Assembly: GCA_015055615.1 (NCBI GenBank)
Contig: SVHT01000007.1
Span: 1-64,000, forward strand
DNA length: 64,000 nt
Direction of reading: 5' to 3'
Origin: Clostridiales bacterium
Lineage (GTDB): Bacteria; Bacillota; Clostridia; Christensenellales; Borkfalkiaceae
Part shown: in pieces, positions 7,556 to 15,701 of the stretch
How positions within the stretch are numbered: the stretch's first letter is position 1
Layout: each line of letters begins with the position of its first letter
Translations under genes and position numbers: made by a program
The notes under the pieces: generated by a model
Told to the model about the DNA's origin: nothing
The model's database searches: none
The model's input: the letters and a program-made list of their open reading frames with translations, nothing else

Positions 7556-8608
7556 TTACGCTTTCTTTTTGTTTGCCTTGCTTTTCAGCCGTGCAATCAA
7601 CAGCTTTATTCCCTTGACAAGCATATACAACACAAACGCCGATTCTAAGACGAGGGCAAACACAGGCACGCCGTCGCGCCACTCTCTTTCAAAGGGCATA
7701 ATCGTGAAAAATATCGCTTGCACAAGATAAATTTCCAAGGATATTTTGCCTAAAAACTCGAAAATCGGCGAACGGGGATAGGAAAAGCCGATAAAGAACA
7801 CGGTGACGAATACGCACGTTGCGATACATACGAACTGTTCGGGGAGCAAGAAAAAGCAGAGCAACAGCAATGCGGTTGCGCCTATACAGGTCATAAAGTA
7901 GCGCTTACGTACGCGCATAAATTGCAAAATTTCCTTTTCAAACAGCGCCACCCATACGCCCAAGGCAAAGCAGAAAATACTCCGTCCGTACAGCGTTTTT
8001 ATCGGCGTAGCCAACGCCAAAACGTACAATACGGCGATGATTGCCGTGCAGATAACGGCAAACCAAAAACGTTGATTTTTGCATTTTTCGCCGACCTTTT
8101 CCCATACGTACGCCAAACCGCCGTAGCACGCGTACACCACTAAAATGCTGGTAATAAACCACGAAAATCCGTTCAAACGCTCGTATCCGAACAAGAAATC
8201 AAAGTTGAAAATACGTATTAAAACTTCGCCGACCGAACCGCACTCTTTCGTGAAAAACAGACAATAATAGAGCGTGTTCATCAAAACCTGATACACGTAC
8301 AGCGCGGGGATTTTTTGCCGAAAAATCCGTTTGTAATACCCCTTTTTGCGGTTGGCTTTGGTCAGTCCGTAGGCAGAGAGCAGAAAGAAAATTCCGACCG
8401 CCATACCGCCCATATAGCCGTTGAATTGGATAGGGTCGGGTATTTCAAAGTATTGACCGAGGTGATGCAAAAGCACGAAAACCGCCGAAATCCCCTTTAA
8501 ACAGAGCGTGTCGTTTTTCGTAAAAATCACCGTGTCTGCGTTGTTGGGCTTTATCCTTACGAAACACAGCAACAACAGCACTATAGCCGTATAAAATGCG
8601 TAGACCAT
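7556..8608 (-). CDS. Acyltransferase family 3 membrane protein (second copy)
   Basis: This 350-residue protein has about ten hydrophobic helices and the family motif LKGISAVFVLLHHLG near residue 36, where the paired histidines occupy the catalytic position. It probably O-acylates a surface polymer. An AAGGGGA ribosome site precedes the ATG at 8608, and a TATAAT promoter lies upstream. The gene is monocistronic and converges on spoVT. It is not a duplicate of the 5778 gene, since only the family motifs are shared. Confidence 0.85.
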   Translation of the reverse strand: MVYAFYTAIVLLLLCFVRIKPNNADTVIFTKNDTLCLKGISAVFVLLHHLGQYFEIPDPIQFNGYMGGMAVGIFFLLSAYGLTKANRKKGYYKRIFRQKIPALYVYQVLMNTLYYCLFFTKECGSVGEVLIRIFNFDFLFGYERLNGFSWFITSILVVYACYGGLAYVWEKVGEKCKNQRFWFAVICTAIIAVLYVLALATPIKTLYGRSIFCFALGVWVALFEKEILQFMRVRKRYFMTCIGATALLLLCFFLLPEQFVCIATCVFVTVFFIGFSYPRSPIFEFLGKISLEIYLVQAIFFTIMPFEREWRDGVPVFALVLESAFVLYMLVKGIKLLIARLKSKANKKKA

Positions 8609-8636
8609 ACCGTCCCCTTTTTAAATACTTTTCCTT

Positions 8637-8665
8637 ATTATAACACACGAACGGATAAAAAGCAA
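8637..8665 (-). promoter_or_regulatory. Promoter of the 7556-8608 acyltransferase
   Basis: Minus-strand TTGCTT and TATAAT with a 17-nt spacer, about 30 nt before the ATG. Confidence 0.7.
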
Positions 8666-8727
8666 CGCTATAAAAGCAAAAACGGCGCAGTTGCCGTATT
8701 TTCCGCGTGAAAAATTCTAAAAATACA

Positions 8728-8758
8728 CAAAAGGGCGCACCACGGGGGTACGCCTTTT
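8728..8758 (-). terminator. Terminator beyond the displaced glnS end
   Basis: A GC-rich stem (AAAGGGCGCACC with GGTACGCCTTTT, one mismatch) ends in T-runs. It lies just after the stop codon in the 8764-8832 copy of the glnS end, so it may be the original glnS terminator. Confidence 0.6.
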
Positions 8759-8763
8759 ATGTT

Positions 8764-8832
8764 TTTTACTTATTAAAATTGTCTTTCAAAGAAACGATTT
8801 CGGATAAAACCAGCTTGCCGTTTTCGGTACAC
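8764..8832 (-). repeat. Direct-repeat copy of the glnS 3' end (cassette boundary)
   Basis: This 69-bp segment matches 12024-12092 at 68 of 69 positions. It encodes the last 20 residues of glutaminyl-tRNA synthetase plus the TAA stop. The single difference, at 8805, is a synonymous leucine change. No synthetase body is attached, so it is a displaced gene end. The two copies lie 3,260 bp apart and bracket a foreign-looking block, as expected for insertion into a gene 3' end with target duplication. Confidence 0.9.
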
Positions 8833-8837
8833 ACTAT

Positions 8838-9515
8838 TTATTTAACTCGTACGATAATTATATACATTTTATCGTCGCTTCCGTCAAGCTTTTTATATGT
8901 AGTGATACAATCGGAATAATGCAAGTCAACCGTGTAATTAAAATCGTCAAAACTTTTTACCATATTTCTATCAAACGATGATAATGCAGTATTTTTAAAA
9001 TCTTCCGTCTTTTTCCCTTTTATAAGCGTTTCTATATCACTGCTTTTAAGCGTTTTTCCTTTATTAGCGTCCACTTTCAAAATATCAAACACGTGCTTAT
9101 CGTAATAATCTTTCATTTCTTGGTCAAACACATAAATAAAATATTTTTCTTTGTTGGCTAACGTGGAAAGCCTATTCAAATCACGAAAAGCTTCGCCCAT
9201 ATTTGTCGTTTTAGCCGTATCACTATATGGAGATTTTTTATGATACTTGAATTCGATAACCACGTCTTCTTTCTCGCCTGTTTGTTTGCTTTGTCCGTTA
9301 TAATGAAAATCGGCGCGCGCCCTACTATTTAATCTGCTTTGAAAATTCGCTTTGAGTTTTAACAAACGGTAAGGTTTTTCAATGACGGTATCTCCAATGC
9401 TAAGATTTTGCGTTTCAATAAACCACTGTCTAATCAAATCTTCCGTTACCAAATGCGCCATTGTATTAAAACGTTTTGCCAATTCTGCTTTAAGAACCGC
9501 ATAATTAATAGTCAT
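8838..9515 (-). CDS. Small PD-(D/E)XK-like nuclease, orphan
   Basis: The 225-residue protein has a likely restriction-endonuclease-fold core: D69 in RARADFHYNG, then E88 and K90 in VVIEFKYHK, the D...ExK spacing of that superfamily. The rest is not recognised, and no methylase lies beside it. It may be a defence or DNA-processing nuclease. AGGAG precedes the ATG at 9515 by 8 nt. It is the last gene of a probable operon after the BspA-like protein (19-bp gap), and its stop is 6 bp from the glnS-end repeat. It is AT-rich compared with the neighbouring housekeeping genes. Confidence 0.6.
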   Translation of the reverse strand: MTINYAVLKAELAKRFNTMAHLVTEDLIRQWFIETQNLSIGDTVIEKPYRLLKLKANFQSRLNSRARADFHYNGQSKQTGEKEDVVIEFKYHKKSPYSDTAKTTNMGEAFRDLNRLSTLANKEKYFIYVFDQEMKDYYDKHVFDILKVDANKGKTLKSSDIETLIKGKKTEDFKNTALSSFDRNMVKSFDDFNYTVDLHYSDCITTYKKLDGSDDKMYIIIVRVK

Positions 9516-9534
9516 AAAATTTTCTCCTGTCCTT

Positions 9535-11562
9535 TTATAATTTGTACAAATAATAATCGTGATAGGTGTCTGTGAAATATGTTACATTACTTGAACTATT
9601 TGTCACATCTATTTGCGTTCCGCCTGTTTTCTTTTCCCAGTTTGAATACCACTCCGTATAATACCAAGTAGACGTATCTTTAAACGTAATGCTTGTCAAA
9701 CTGCTGCAACCATAGAACGCATTATCACCAATACTCGTCACGCTATCGGAAATTACGATTTCCGCTAAGCTACTACATCCAGAGAACGCATCGCTACCCA
9801 TCTTCGTCACACTGTTAGGAATTACGATTTCCGTTAAACTGCTACATTCAGAGAATGTACCACTATTAATACTCGTGACACTGTCGGGGATTACGATTTC
9901 CGTTAAACGGATACACTTTTTGAACGCATTATCACCAATACTCGTCACGCTATCGGGGATTACGATTTCCGTTAAACCCATGCAATCATAAAACGCAGAG
10001 ATACCGATATTCGTCACGCTGTCGGGGATTACGATTTCCGTTAAACTACTGCAATGAGAGAACGCAGCGCTACCGATATTCGTCACGCTGTCAGGGATTA
10101 CAATTTCCGTTAAACTTCTACAATAATAGAACGCCGATTCAGCAATACTTGTCATACTGTCGGAGATTTCCACGCTTATCAAGTTAATGCAATAAGCAAA
10201 CGCATTAGAACCGATACTCGTGACACTGTCGGGGATTACGATTTCCGTTAAACCCATGCAAGTATAGAACGCAACGCTACCGATATTCGTCACGCTGTCG
10301 GGAATTGTAACACTCGTTAAGTCACAATTAGCGAACGCACTTTCACCGATACTCGTTACGGGTTTACCATTATACGTAGAAGGAATATACACTTCTGTTG
10401 CCGTCCCGGTATAATCCGTTACCGAATATTCGGTATCCTCATTTATCAATGTAAAAACTAACCCTTCCGTTATTGCTTCTTGTCCGCACCACTGACAAAT
10501 ACCGTTAACATAATTGCAATCTGCAGGTTCGCCATAATCAAACGTTTCTGTCCCACGTTCACCGCAATCGCAAGAATAGTAATATTTTGCACTTTCCGTA
10601 CAAGTTGCCTCACTTTGCAAATAACTGCCACTTGCAACTTCTTGGTCGTACGTATGCCCACTTGCGGGGATTGTTTCTTGTTCGATAATAACTTCGCCGC
10701 ACGCCGAGCAACGTTTCCCTTGCGTTAAACCCGTCTGCGTACACGTGGGCGATACCGCCTCGTCAATTACTTCCACGTAATTATGAATCAAGGTGCTTTC
10801 GATATATTTTTCGTTCGGAACCGTTAAAATATATCCGCCATTATTATCAACCGCAATATTTTCCAACAAATCTGCCCTTACGTGATACCCTTCTTTTATC
10901 GTGAATTTTACCTGCTCGCCCACTTTAAAAATCCCATAAGAAAACCCGTCTTCAAACACGGCGTTATCCATACGCACGTAGGTAAAATCATCCGTCGCAA
11001 GCTTGTCTAAATTATAATCAAAATAAATTTGCGTCATCGCGCCGTAGGAAAGCATGGAATTTAAAAGATTTTTCAAGTCCTCGTCCGTCGTCGCGGTTGC
11101 CTCCGTCTCCCCAAGTTTGTTATATGCGTATTCTAAAATGCTATACTTTTTCGGCGCACTGTAATAATACGTGCCGTTTCGTTCCACGTATGCACAAGTA
11201 TAGACTACGTCCGTCATTTCACAAGCAGCTAAATTCTCGTAGACGAACGTTTGATACGTTACGTCGCCGTTTTGGATAGGGTCGGATTCTTCCAATATCG
11301 CCGCTTGCGTACCGTATACGTAGCTTTCCTGCGCCTCCTTCCAAAGCAACATACCTACGTCGTCCGTTGCTTCCGTATTCGACACGTCGACGGCGTATTT
11401 GATATGTATTGTGTTTTCCAAGGAAAGCGTTTGCCCGACAATTTCAATTTCAGGCGCACTCGTCGCCGCGCTCGTGGTTACAGGCGTTGTCGCCGTAAGC
11501 CCTACCCCGACACCTATACTCGCTAAAAAGCTTATCGCTATGATTTTGACTTTCTTTTTCAT
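9535..11562 (-). CDS. BspA-type leucine-rich-repeat surface protein
   Basis: This 675-residue exported protein has a signal peptide (KKK start, hydrophobic stretch at about 6-25, cleavage near residues 30-34). A roughly 230-residue N-terminal domain is not recognised. A cysteine-rich part follows with several C-x-x-C pairs, then about ten TpLRR/BspA repeats of 23 residues (type LTEIVIPDSVTSIGDNAF) encoded near 9690-10330. Such repeats mediate adhesion or protein contacts at the surface. No LPXTG or other anchor is visible at the C-terminus. AAGGAG lies 7 nt before the ATG. The gene follows a 37-codon peptide gene and precedes a nuclease gene inside the glnS-end cassette. Confidence 0.88.
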   Translation of the reverse strand: MKKKVKIIAISFLASIGVGVGLTATTPVTTSAATSAPEIEIVGQTLSLENTIHIKYAVDVSNTEATDDVGMLLWKEAQESYVYGTQAAILEESDPIQNGDVTYQTFVYENLAACEMTDVVYTCAYVERNGTYYYSAPKKYSILEYAYNKLGETEATATTDEDLKNLLNSMLSYGAMTQIYFDYNLDKLATDDFTYVRMDNAVFEDGFSYGIFKVGEQVKFTIKEGYHVRADLLENIAVDNNGGYILTVPNEKYIESTLIHNYVEVIDEAVSPTCTQTGLTQGKRCSACGEVIIEQETIPASGHTYDQEVASGSYLQSEATCTESAKYYYSCDCGERGTETFDYGEPADCNYVNGICQWCGQEAITEGLVFTLINEDTEYSVTDYTGTATEVYIPSTYNGKPVTSIGESAFANCDLTSVTIPDSVTNIGSVAFYTCMGLTEIVIPDSVTSIGSNAFAYCINLISVEISDSMTSIAESAFYYCRSLTEIVIPDSVTNIGSAAFSHCSSLTEIVIPDSVTNIGISAFYDCMGLTEIVIPDSVTSIGDNAFKKCIRLTEIVIPDSVTSINSGTFSECSSLTEIVIPNSVTKMGSDAFSGCSSLAEIVISDSVTSIGDNAFYGCSSLTSITFKDTSTWYYTEWYSNWEKKTGGTQIDVTNSSSNVTYFTDTYHDYYLYKL

Positions 11563-11575
11563 TTTCTTTCTCCTT

Positions 11576-11689
11576 TTAATTCCAATCCCATTCCAAATCG
11601 TTGTTCTCGTTCGAAGCTCGAACGATATCCGTCGTTTCTAACAACACCATACAAAACGTCGGCGTTTCATATGCCTTTTTTCCTGCCAA
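11576..11689 (-). CDS. 37-residue peptide upstream of the BspA-like gene
   Basis: This short frame begins at TTG (11689), 8 nt after a full AGGAGG at 11703-11698, and ends at TAA (11576). The peptide starts MAGKKAYETPTFC and ends in the acidic, tryptophan-rich tail NDLEWDWN. It has one cysteine and no signal peptide. It lies directly after a terminator-like hairpin and 13 bp before the BspA-like gene. From memory, peptides with a Y-E-x-P start, a T-D-(I/V)-(I/V) middle and a D/W-rich tail are common unnamed small proteins in gut clostridia. The function is unknown; a regulatory leader peptide or a modified-peptide precursor are possibilities. Confidence 0.65.
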   Translation of the reverse strand: MAGKKAYETPTFCMVLLETTDIVRASNENNDLEWDWN

Positions 11690-11706
11690 AATAAAAACCT
11701 CCTAAA

Positions 11707-11738
11707 TAAAAAAAGTGCGCCAACCGAAGTCAACGCAC
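11707..11738 (-). terminator. Terminator hairpin just before the peptide ribosome site (attenuator-like)
   Basis: GTGCGTTGAC pairs with GTTGGCGCAC around a short loop, with GU pairs in the middle, and is followed on the minus strand by a run of T. The AGGAGG of the 37-aa peptide begins four bases later, so the stem can decide whether the operon is transcribed. Confidence 0.7.
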
Positions 11739-11762
11739 CGAAAAACGCAAACTCCGATTGTC

Positions 11763-11916
11763 GCTACACAAACCTAATAGAATGGAATATCTCTATACTC
11801 TACTCGTTAGAATTTACGTTTTTGCCTAACCTAAAACGAATAAAGTATAGCCTAAAAAAAGGCATACTATCCCTTAAAGAAAATATTCCTATCCTATTTT
11901 ATTCAGTTTGTGTAGC
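11763..11916 (-). ncRNA. Structured leader RNA closed by an 11-bp stem
   Basis: The RNA predicted from the promoter at 11951-11923 starts at about 11916 with GCTACACAAAC, which pairs perfectly with 11773-11763 (11 bp). Inside are GGAATAT with ATATTCC (11889-11883 with 11790-11784) extended by an AT-rich helix with GU pairs, a hairpin AGTATGCCT with AGGCTATACT (11868-11860 with 11853-11844), and CGTTTT with AAAACG (11838-11833 with 11822-11817). It precedes a terminator hairpin. The layout fits a riboswitch-like aptamer or an independent small RNA. No known family was recognised. Confidence 0.6.
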
Positions 11917-11922
11917 ATAGTT

Positions 11923-11951
11923 AGTATATCATAAACTTCCGTTTTTTACAA
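11923..11951 (-). promoter_or_regulatory. Promoter of the leader RNA, peptide, BspA-like and nuclease operon
   Basis: Minus-strand TTGTAA and TATACT with a 17-nt spacer. The expected start point coincides with the 5' arm of the closing stem. Confidence 0.65.
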
Positions 11952-11973
11952 GTATTTTTTTAATTTTTATAAA

Positions 11974-12006
11974 AAAGGTTGAAATCCGTCTTGGATTTCA
12001 ACCTTT
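11974..12006. terminator. Terminator after glnS
   Basis: A perfect 14-bp stem (AAAGGTTGAAATCC) with a 5-nt loop lies 18 bp past the glnS stop, with T-runs on the minus strand. It lies within the inserted interval. Confidence 0.9.
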
Positions 12007-12023
12007 ATCGCCTATTTTTTCGC

Positions 12024-12092
12024 TTTTACTTATTAAAATTGTCTTTCAAAGAAACGATTTCGGACAAAACCAGCTTGCCGTTTTCGGTACAC
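12024..12092 (-). repeat. Direct-repeat copy attached to the functional glnS
   Basis: Partner of 8764-8832 (68 of 69 positions identical). This copy forms the actual C-terminal coding end of glnS, so the gene stays intact despite the insertion. Confidence 0.9.
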
Positions 12093-13657
12093 TTCTTATA
12101 ATACCCAACGCGCATAAGCTGGAAGGCTTTGTTCTCTTCGCTCTCCGCAAGGTAGGGCTCTGCCTTGCCGTAGAAAATCTTTTCGCTGTCCAAATTCATA
12201 CGCTCGGTAAAATCTTGCCCCGCGTATTCGGCGTCCTTCAAAAGAGGCGCGTATTTGCGAATTTCCGCGTCTACGCCCGTCTTACCGTCTACCCATTGAA
12301 TCGTGCCCTTGACCTTGATACCGCTGGTATCGTTGGAAGAACGGCTCTCGGGGATATACGAGCATTTCAACTCCGTCACGTTGCCGTCGCTATCGGTAAT
12401 CACTTCGTCGCAATGGATGATGTAAGCGCCCTTCAAACGCACGTACCCGTCCGGTTTCAAACGCTGATATTTCGGGGGCGGAACGAGCGCAAAGTCCGCT
12501 CTGTCGATATACACTTCACTCGAAAACGCCACTTTGCGCGTGCCGAGTTCGGGCTTTAAGGGGTGGATTGCCGAGTCGAGCATTTCTTCCCCTTCGTAGT
12601 TGGTAATCGTCACTTTCAAGGGGTCCAAAACCGCCATAGCGCGTTCTGCATTTTCATTGAGGTTGTCGCGGATACACGCTTCGAGATAGGAAAGCTGACA
12701 CTCGGAATTCGCTTTTACGATACCGATTTTCGTACAGAAATCAAGGAGGGCTTCGGGGGGCACACCGCGATTGCGCAAGCCTGCGACCGTGGGCATACGA
12801 GGGTCGTCCCAACCGTGCACGTGCCCTTCTTCCACCAGCTTTTTAAGATAGCGTTTGGACATTACGGTATTCGTCACCGCAAGACGCGCAAATTCGATTT
12901 GGCGGGGCTTTGGCGTAAAGCCAAGGTTGATACCCACCCAATCGTACAGCGGTCTGTGGTCTTCAAATTCGAGGGTACACAACGAGTGCGTTACGCCCTG
13001 CAAATAATCGCAAATCGGGTGCGCGTAATCGTACATAGGATAGATGCACCAATCATCCCCCGTGCGGTGATGAGTACAACGCAAAATGCGGTAAATAACG
13101 GGGTCGCGCATATTCATATTCGGCGACGCCATATCGATTTTCGCGCGTAAACATTTGCTACCGTCGGGGTATTTGCCCGCTTTCATTTCGCGGAAAAGTT
13201 GCAAGTTTTCTTCTACGGAACGGTTACGATAGGGGCTTTCCTTGCCCGCTTCGGTAAGCGTACCGCGCGTCGCGCTGATTTCTTCGGGGGACAAATCGCA
13301 AACGAAGGCTTTGCCGTCCATAATCAATTTTTCCGCGTATTCGTAAATAATCGGGAAGAAATCGGACGCGTACACTTCGTTCGCCCAGTTATAGCCCACC
13401 CACTCGATATCCTTGCGGATAGCGTCCACGAATTCCGTCTTTTCCTTGGACGGGTTGGTGTCGTCGAAAAAGAGATTGCATTTGCCCTCGTACTTTTTCG
13501 CCGTACCGAAATTGACGAGCATACTCTTGATATGCCCGATATGCAGATACCCGTTGGGTTCGGGCGGAAAGCGGGTTTGTACCGCGCTGATTTTTCCGTT
13601 CTCGATATCGTCGTTGATAATTTGTTCAATAAAGTTGGTTGCTTCAATCGGTTTCAT
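12026..13657 (-). CDS. glnS: Glutaminyl-tRNA synthetase
   Basis: This 543-residue class I synthetase charges tRNA-Gln with glutamine. The catalytic Rossmann fold shows PPEPNGYLHIGH (HIGH at 39-42) and a KMSKS-type VMSKR at 265-269. The C-terminal half is the beta-barrel anticodon-binding region. The length is near the bacterial norm (about 550). Many Bacillota lack GlnRS and use amidation of Glu-tRNA-Gln instead, so its presence is informative about lineage. AAGG lies about 8 nt before the ATG. No T-box was found upstream. Its last 20 codons are duplicated at 8764-8832. Confidence 0.97.
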   Translation of the reverse strand: MKPIEATNFIEQIINDDIENGKISAVQTRFPPEPNGYLHIGHIKSMLVNFGTAKKYEGKCNLFFDDTNPSKEKTEFVDAIRKDIEWVGYNWANEVYASDFFPIIYEYAEKLIMDGKAFVCDLSPEEISATRGTLTEAGKESPYRNRSVEENLQLFREMKAGKYPDGSKCLRAKIDMASPNMNMRDPVIYRILRCTHHRTGDDWCIYPMYDYAHPICDYLQGVTHSLCTLEFEDHRPLYDWVGINLGFTPKPRQIEFARLAVTNTVMSKRYLKKLVEEGHVHGWDDPRMPTVAGLRNRGVPPEALLDFCTKIGIVKANSECQLSYLEACIRDNLNENAERAMAVLDPLKVTITNYEGEEMLDSAIHPLKPELGTRKVAFSSEVYIDRADFALVPPPKYQRLKPDGYVRLKGAYIIHCDEVITDSDGNVTELKCSYIPESRSSNDTSGIKVKGTIQWVDGKTGVDAEIRKYAPLLKDAEYAGQDFTERMNLDSEKIFYGKAEPYLAESEENKAFQLMRVGYYKKCTENGKLVLSEIVSLKDNFNK

Positions 13658-13765
13658 AATTATACCTTATAAAATGATTTTGCTGTGATTTTTTGCGTTT
13701 TTAACCGTAGTAAACGCCGTAGCTGCAAGCGATACGCGAAGCCGCAAAGGAGCGTACATAGACGT

Positions 13766-13808
13766 ACGTGACTGAGCGGCGACAAAATAGCGCGACGCAA
13801 ATACGTCG
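13766..13808. repeat. REP-like intergenic element, copy 1
   Basis: A 43-bp segment directly past the fhs stop aligns without gaps to 56844-56886 (past the era stop) at 33 of 43 positions. It contains a small CGACG/CGTCG hairpin. Both copies have the same orientation relative to the gene they follow. Confidence 0.55.
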
Positions 13809-13809
13809 T

Positions 13810-15465
13810 TTAGGAAAGTCCTACAATAGTGCCGTCGGAAAGAAGGTCAATCTTCTCCGCCGCGGGGTGCGCGCCAAGACCGGGCATCAACATAATTTTG
13901 CCAGCAATGGCTACGATAAAGCCTGCGCCGCCCTTCAAAACAATGTCGCGAACGGTTACTCTAAAGCCCGTGGGACGTCCCAAAAGCTCTGCGTTATCCG
14001 ACAGCGAATATTGCGTTTTTGCAATGATTACGGGCAGATTGCCACAGCCCTTTTCCTCTATCGTCTTAATCTTCGCCAAAGCCTCTTCCGAGAAATCTAC
14101 GCCGTCTGCGCCGTAAATCTTCTTGGCGATATTTTCGATTTTTTCGCATACGCCCTCGTCCAAAGCGTACGGATATTCCATTTTCGAGGGGATTTCGCAA
14201 GCCTTTACGACCTCTTCCGCGAGCTCCTTACCGCCCTCGCCACCTTTCAAGAACACGTCGGTAAATACCGCTACCGAACCCGCCTCTTGCACCGTTTTGA
14301 TAACGAAATCAGTTTCCGCTTGCGTATCCGTGAAGAATCTATTCATCGCTACGACAACGGGTTTTTTGTATACGTTTTTGATATTTTCGATATGCTTTAA
14401 CAGGTTGGGCATGCCCTTTGCAAGCGCGTCCAAATTTTCCTCGGCAAGGCTTGCTTTGTCCGCACCGCCGTGGAGTTTCAACGCCTTAACCGTCGCTACG
14501 ATAACCACGCAATCGGGCTCGATCCCCGCCGCGCGACATTTGGTATCCAAGAATTTTTCCGCGCCCAAATCCGCGCCAAAACCTGCCTCGGTAACCGCGT
14601 AATCGGCAAGGCTCATCGCCGCGTACGTCGCCTGCACGCTGTTACAGCCGTGCGCAATATTCGCAAACGGACCGCCGTGGATAATCGCGGGGGTATGTTC
14701 AAGCGTCTGCACGAGGTTGGGTTTCATCGCCTCTTTCAAAAGCACCGCCATCGAGCCGACCGCGCCGGGGATATCCTTTGCGCGGACGTAATCGCCGTCC
14801 GTGTTCAAACCGACGATGATATTGCCAAGACGCTTTTTCAAATCGTCAATGTCCGTCGCAAGACACAGCACCGCCATAACCTCGCTCGCCGCCGTAATAT
14901 CGAAATGGTCCTCTCTTTCCACACCGCGTCCCTTACCGCCGATTGTGACGTTGATAAGCTGGCGCTCGTTCATATCCATACAACGGTGGAAATAGAAATT
15001 ATTGGTATCGATTTTCAGTTCGTTGCCACGGAAAATGTGGTTGTCCACCAACGCGCAGAGCAGGTTGTTCGCCGCCGTAATCGCGTGTAAATCGCCCGTG
15101 AAGTGCAAGTTGATGTCCGCCATAGGCACGACCTGCGCGTAACCGCCGCCCGCCGCGCCGCCTTTCACGCCGAACACGGGACCGAGGGAAGGCTCACGCA
15201 AGGCAAGACAAACTTTCTTCCCGATTTTTGCCATACCGTCCGCAAGCCCAATGGAAACGGTGGTTTTCCCCTCGCCCGAAGCGGTGGGGTTGATTGCCGT
15301 CACCAAAATGAGTTTCGCCTTTCTTTCCGCGCCCTTGGGCAGGGAAATTTTCGCTTTATATTTGCCGTAAAGCTCCAACTCGTTTTCCGTCAAATTGAGC
15401 TTTTTTGCCACTTCGCGTATGTCGATGAGTTGGGCAGATTCCGCAATTTCAATATCCGAAAGCAT
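13810..15465 (-). CDS. fhs: Formate--tetrahydrofolate ligase
   Basis: The 551-residue enzyme makes 10-formyltetrahydrofolate from formate, THF and ATP, feeding purine synthesis and the one-carbon (or acetogenic) pathway. The ATP loop [10 protein letters not shown] lies at 61-70. The length matches the family (about 556). The start at 15465 is preferred because AAGGAG lies 6 nt upstream; the longer frame from 15507 adds 14 residues without homology to the family start. It is monocistronic, with a TATAAT on the minus strand at about 15530. Confidence 0.96.
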   Translation of the reverse strand: MLSDIEIAESAQLIDIREVAKKLNLTENELELYGKYKAKISLPKGAERKAKLILVTAINPTASGEGKTTVSIGLADGMAKIGKKVCLALREPSLGPVFGVKGGAAGGGYAQVVPMADINLHFTGDLHAITAANNLLCALVDNHIFRGNELKIDTNNFYFHRCMDMNERQLINVTIGGKGRGVEREDHFDITAASEVMAVLCLATDIDDLKKRLGNIIVGLNTDGDYVRAKDIPGAVGSMAVLLKEAMKPNLVQTLEHTPAIIHGGPFANIAHGCNSVQATYAAMSLADYAVTEAGFGADLGAEKFLDTKCRAAGIEPDCVVIVATVKALKLHGGADKASLAEENLDALAKGMPNLLKHIENIKNVYKKPVVVAMNRFFTDTQAETDFVIKTVQEAGSVAVFTDVFLKGGEGGKELAEEVVKACEIPSKMEYPYALDEGVCEKIENIAKKIYGADGVDFSEEALAKIKTIEEKGCGNLPVIIAKTQYSLSDNAELLGRPTGFRVTVRDIVLKGGAGFIVAIAGKIMLMPGLGAHPAAEKIDLLSDGTIVGLS

Positions 15466-15634
15466 ATCGTTCTCCTTCGTAAAAGGACGGCTTTTCCGTC
15501 CGTTCATAATTTCCGTTCTATCATTATAGCATATCTTTCAAAAAAATGGAATTGTTCGCTCGGGGTTTTTTCGATTTTTTTCGGTATTTTTTACAAAAAT
15601 ACCCCCGCGCGGTAGACAAACGCGCGAAAAACGT

Positions 15635-15663
15635 TTGACTTGACGGGCAGAACATTGTATAAT
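15635..15663 (+). promoter_or_regulatory. Promoter of glyS
   Basis: TTGACT and TATAAT with a 17-nt spacer, leaving a leader of about 30 nt, too short for a T-box. Confidence 0.8.
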
Positions 15664-15701
15664 GATACCATACTAAATTTTTTTGAAGAGGTTATACGGC
15701 T

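Noticed and set aside
9690..10330. Regular direct repeats of about 69 bp that could suggest a CRISPR or satellite array
   Set aside because: They encode the 23-residue BspA repeats in frame, without unique spacers. No CRISPR array was found in the window.
11763..11916. Retron RNA or 6S RNA as an explanation of the structured leader
   Set aside because: There is no reverse transcriptase nearby, and the open promoter-like bubble of 6S RNA is not clear; left as unclassified.
13658..15701. Possible T-boxes in front of glnS, glyS or lysS
   Set aside because: The leaders are too short or lack the conserved T-box sequence and antiterminator.
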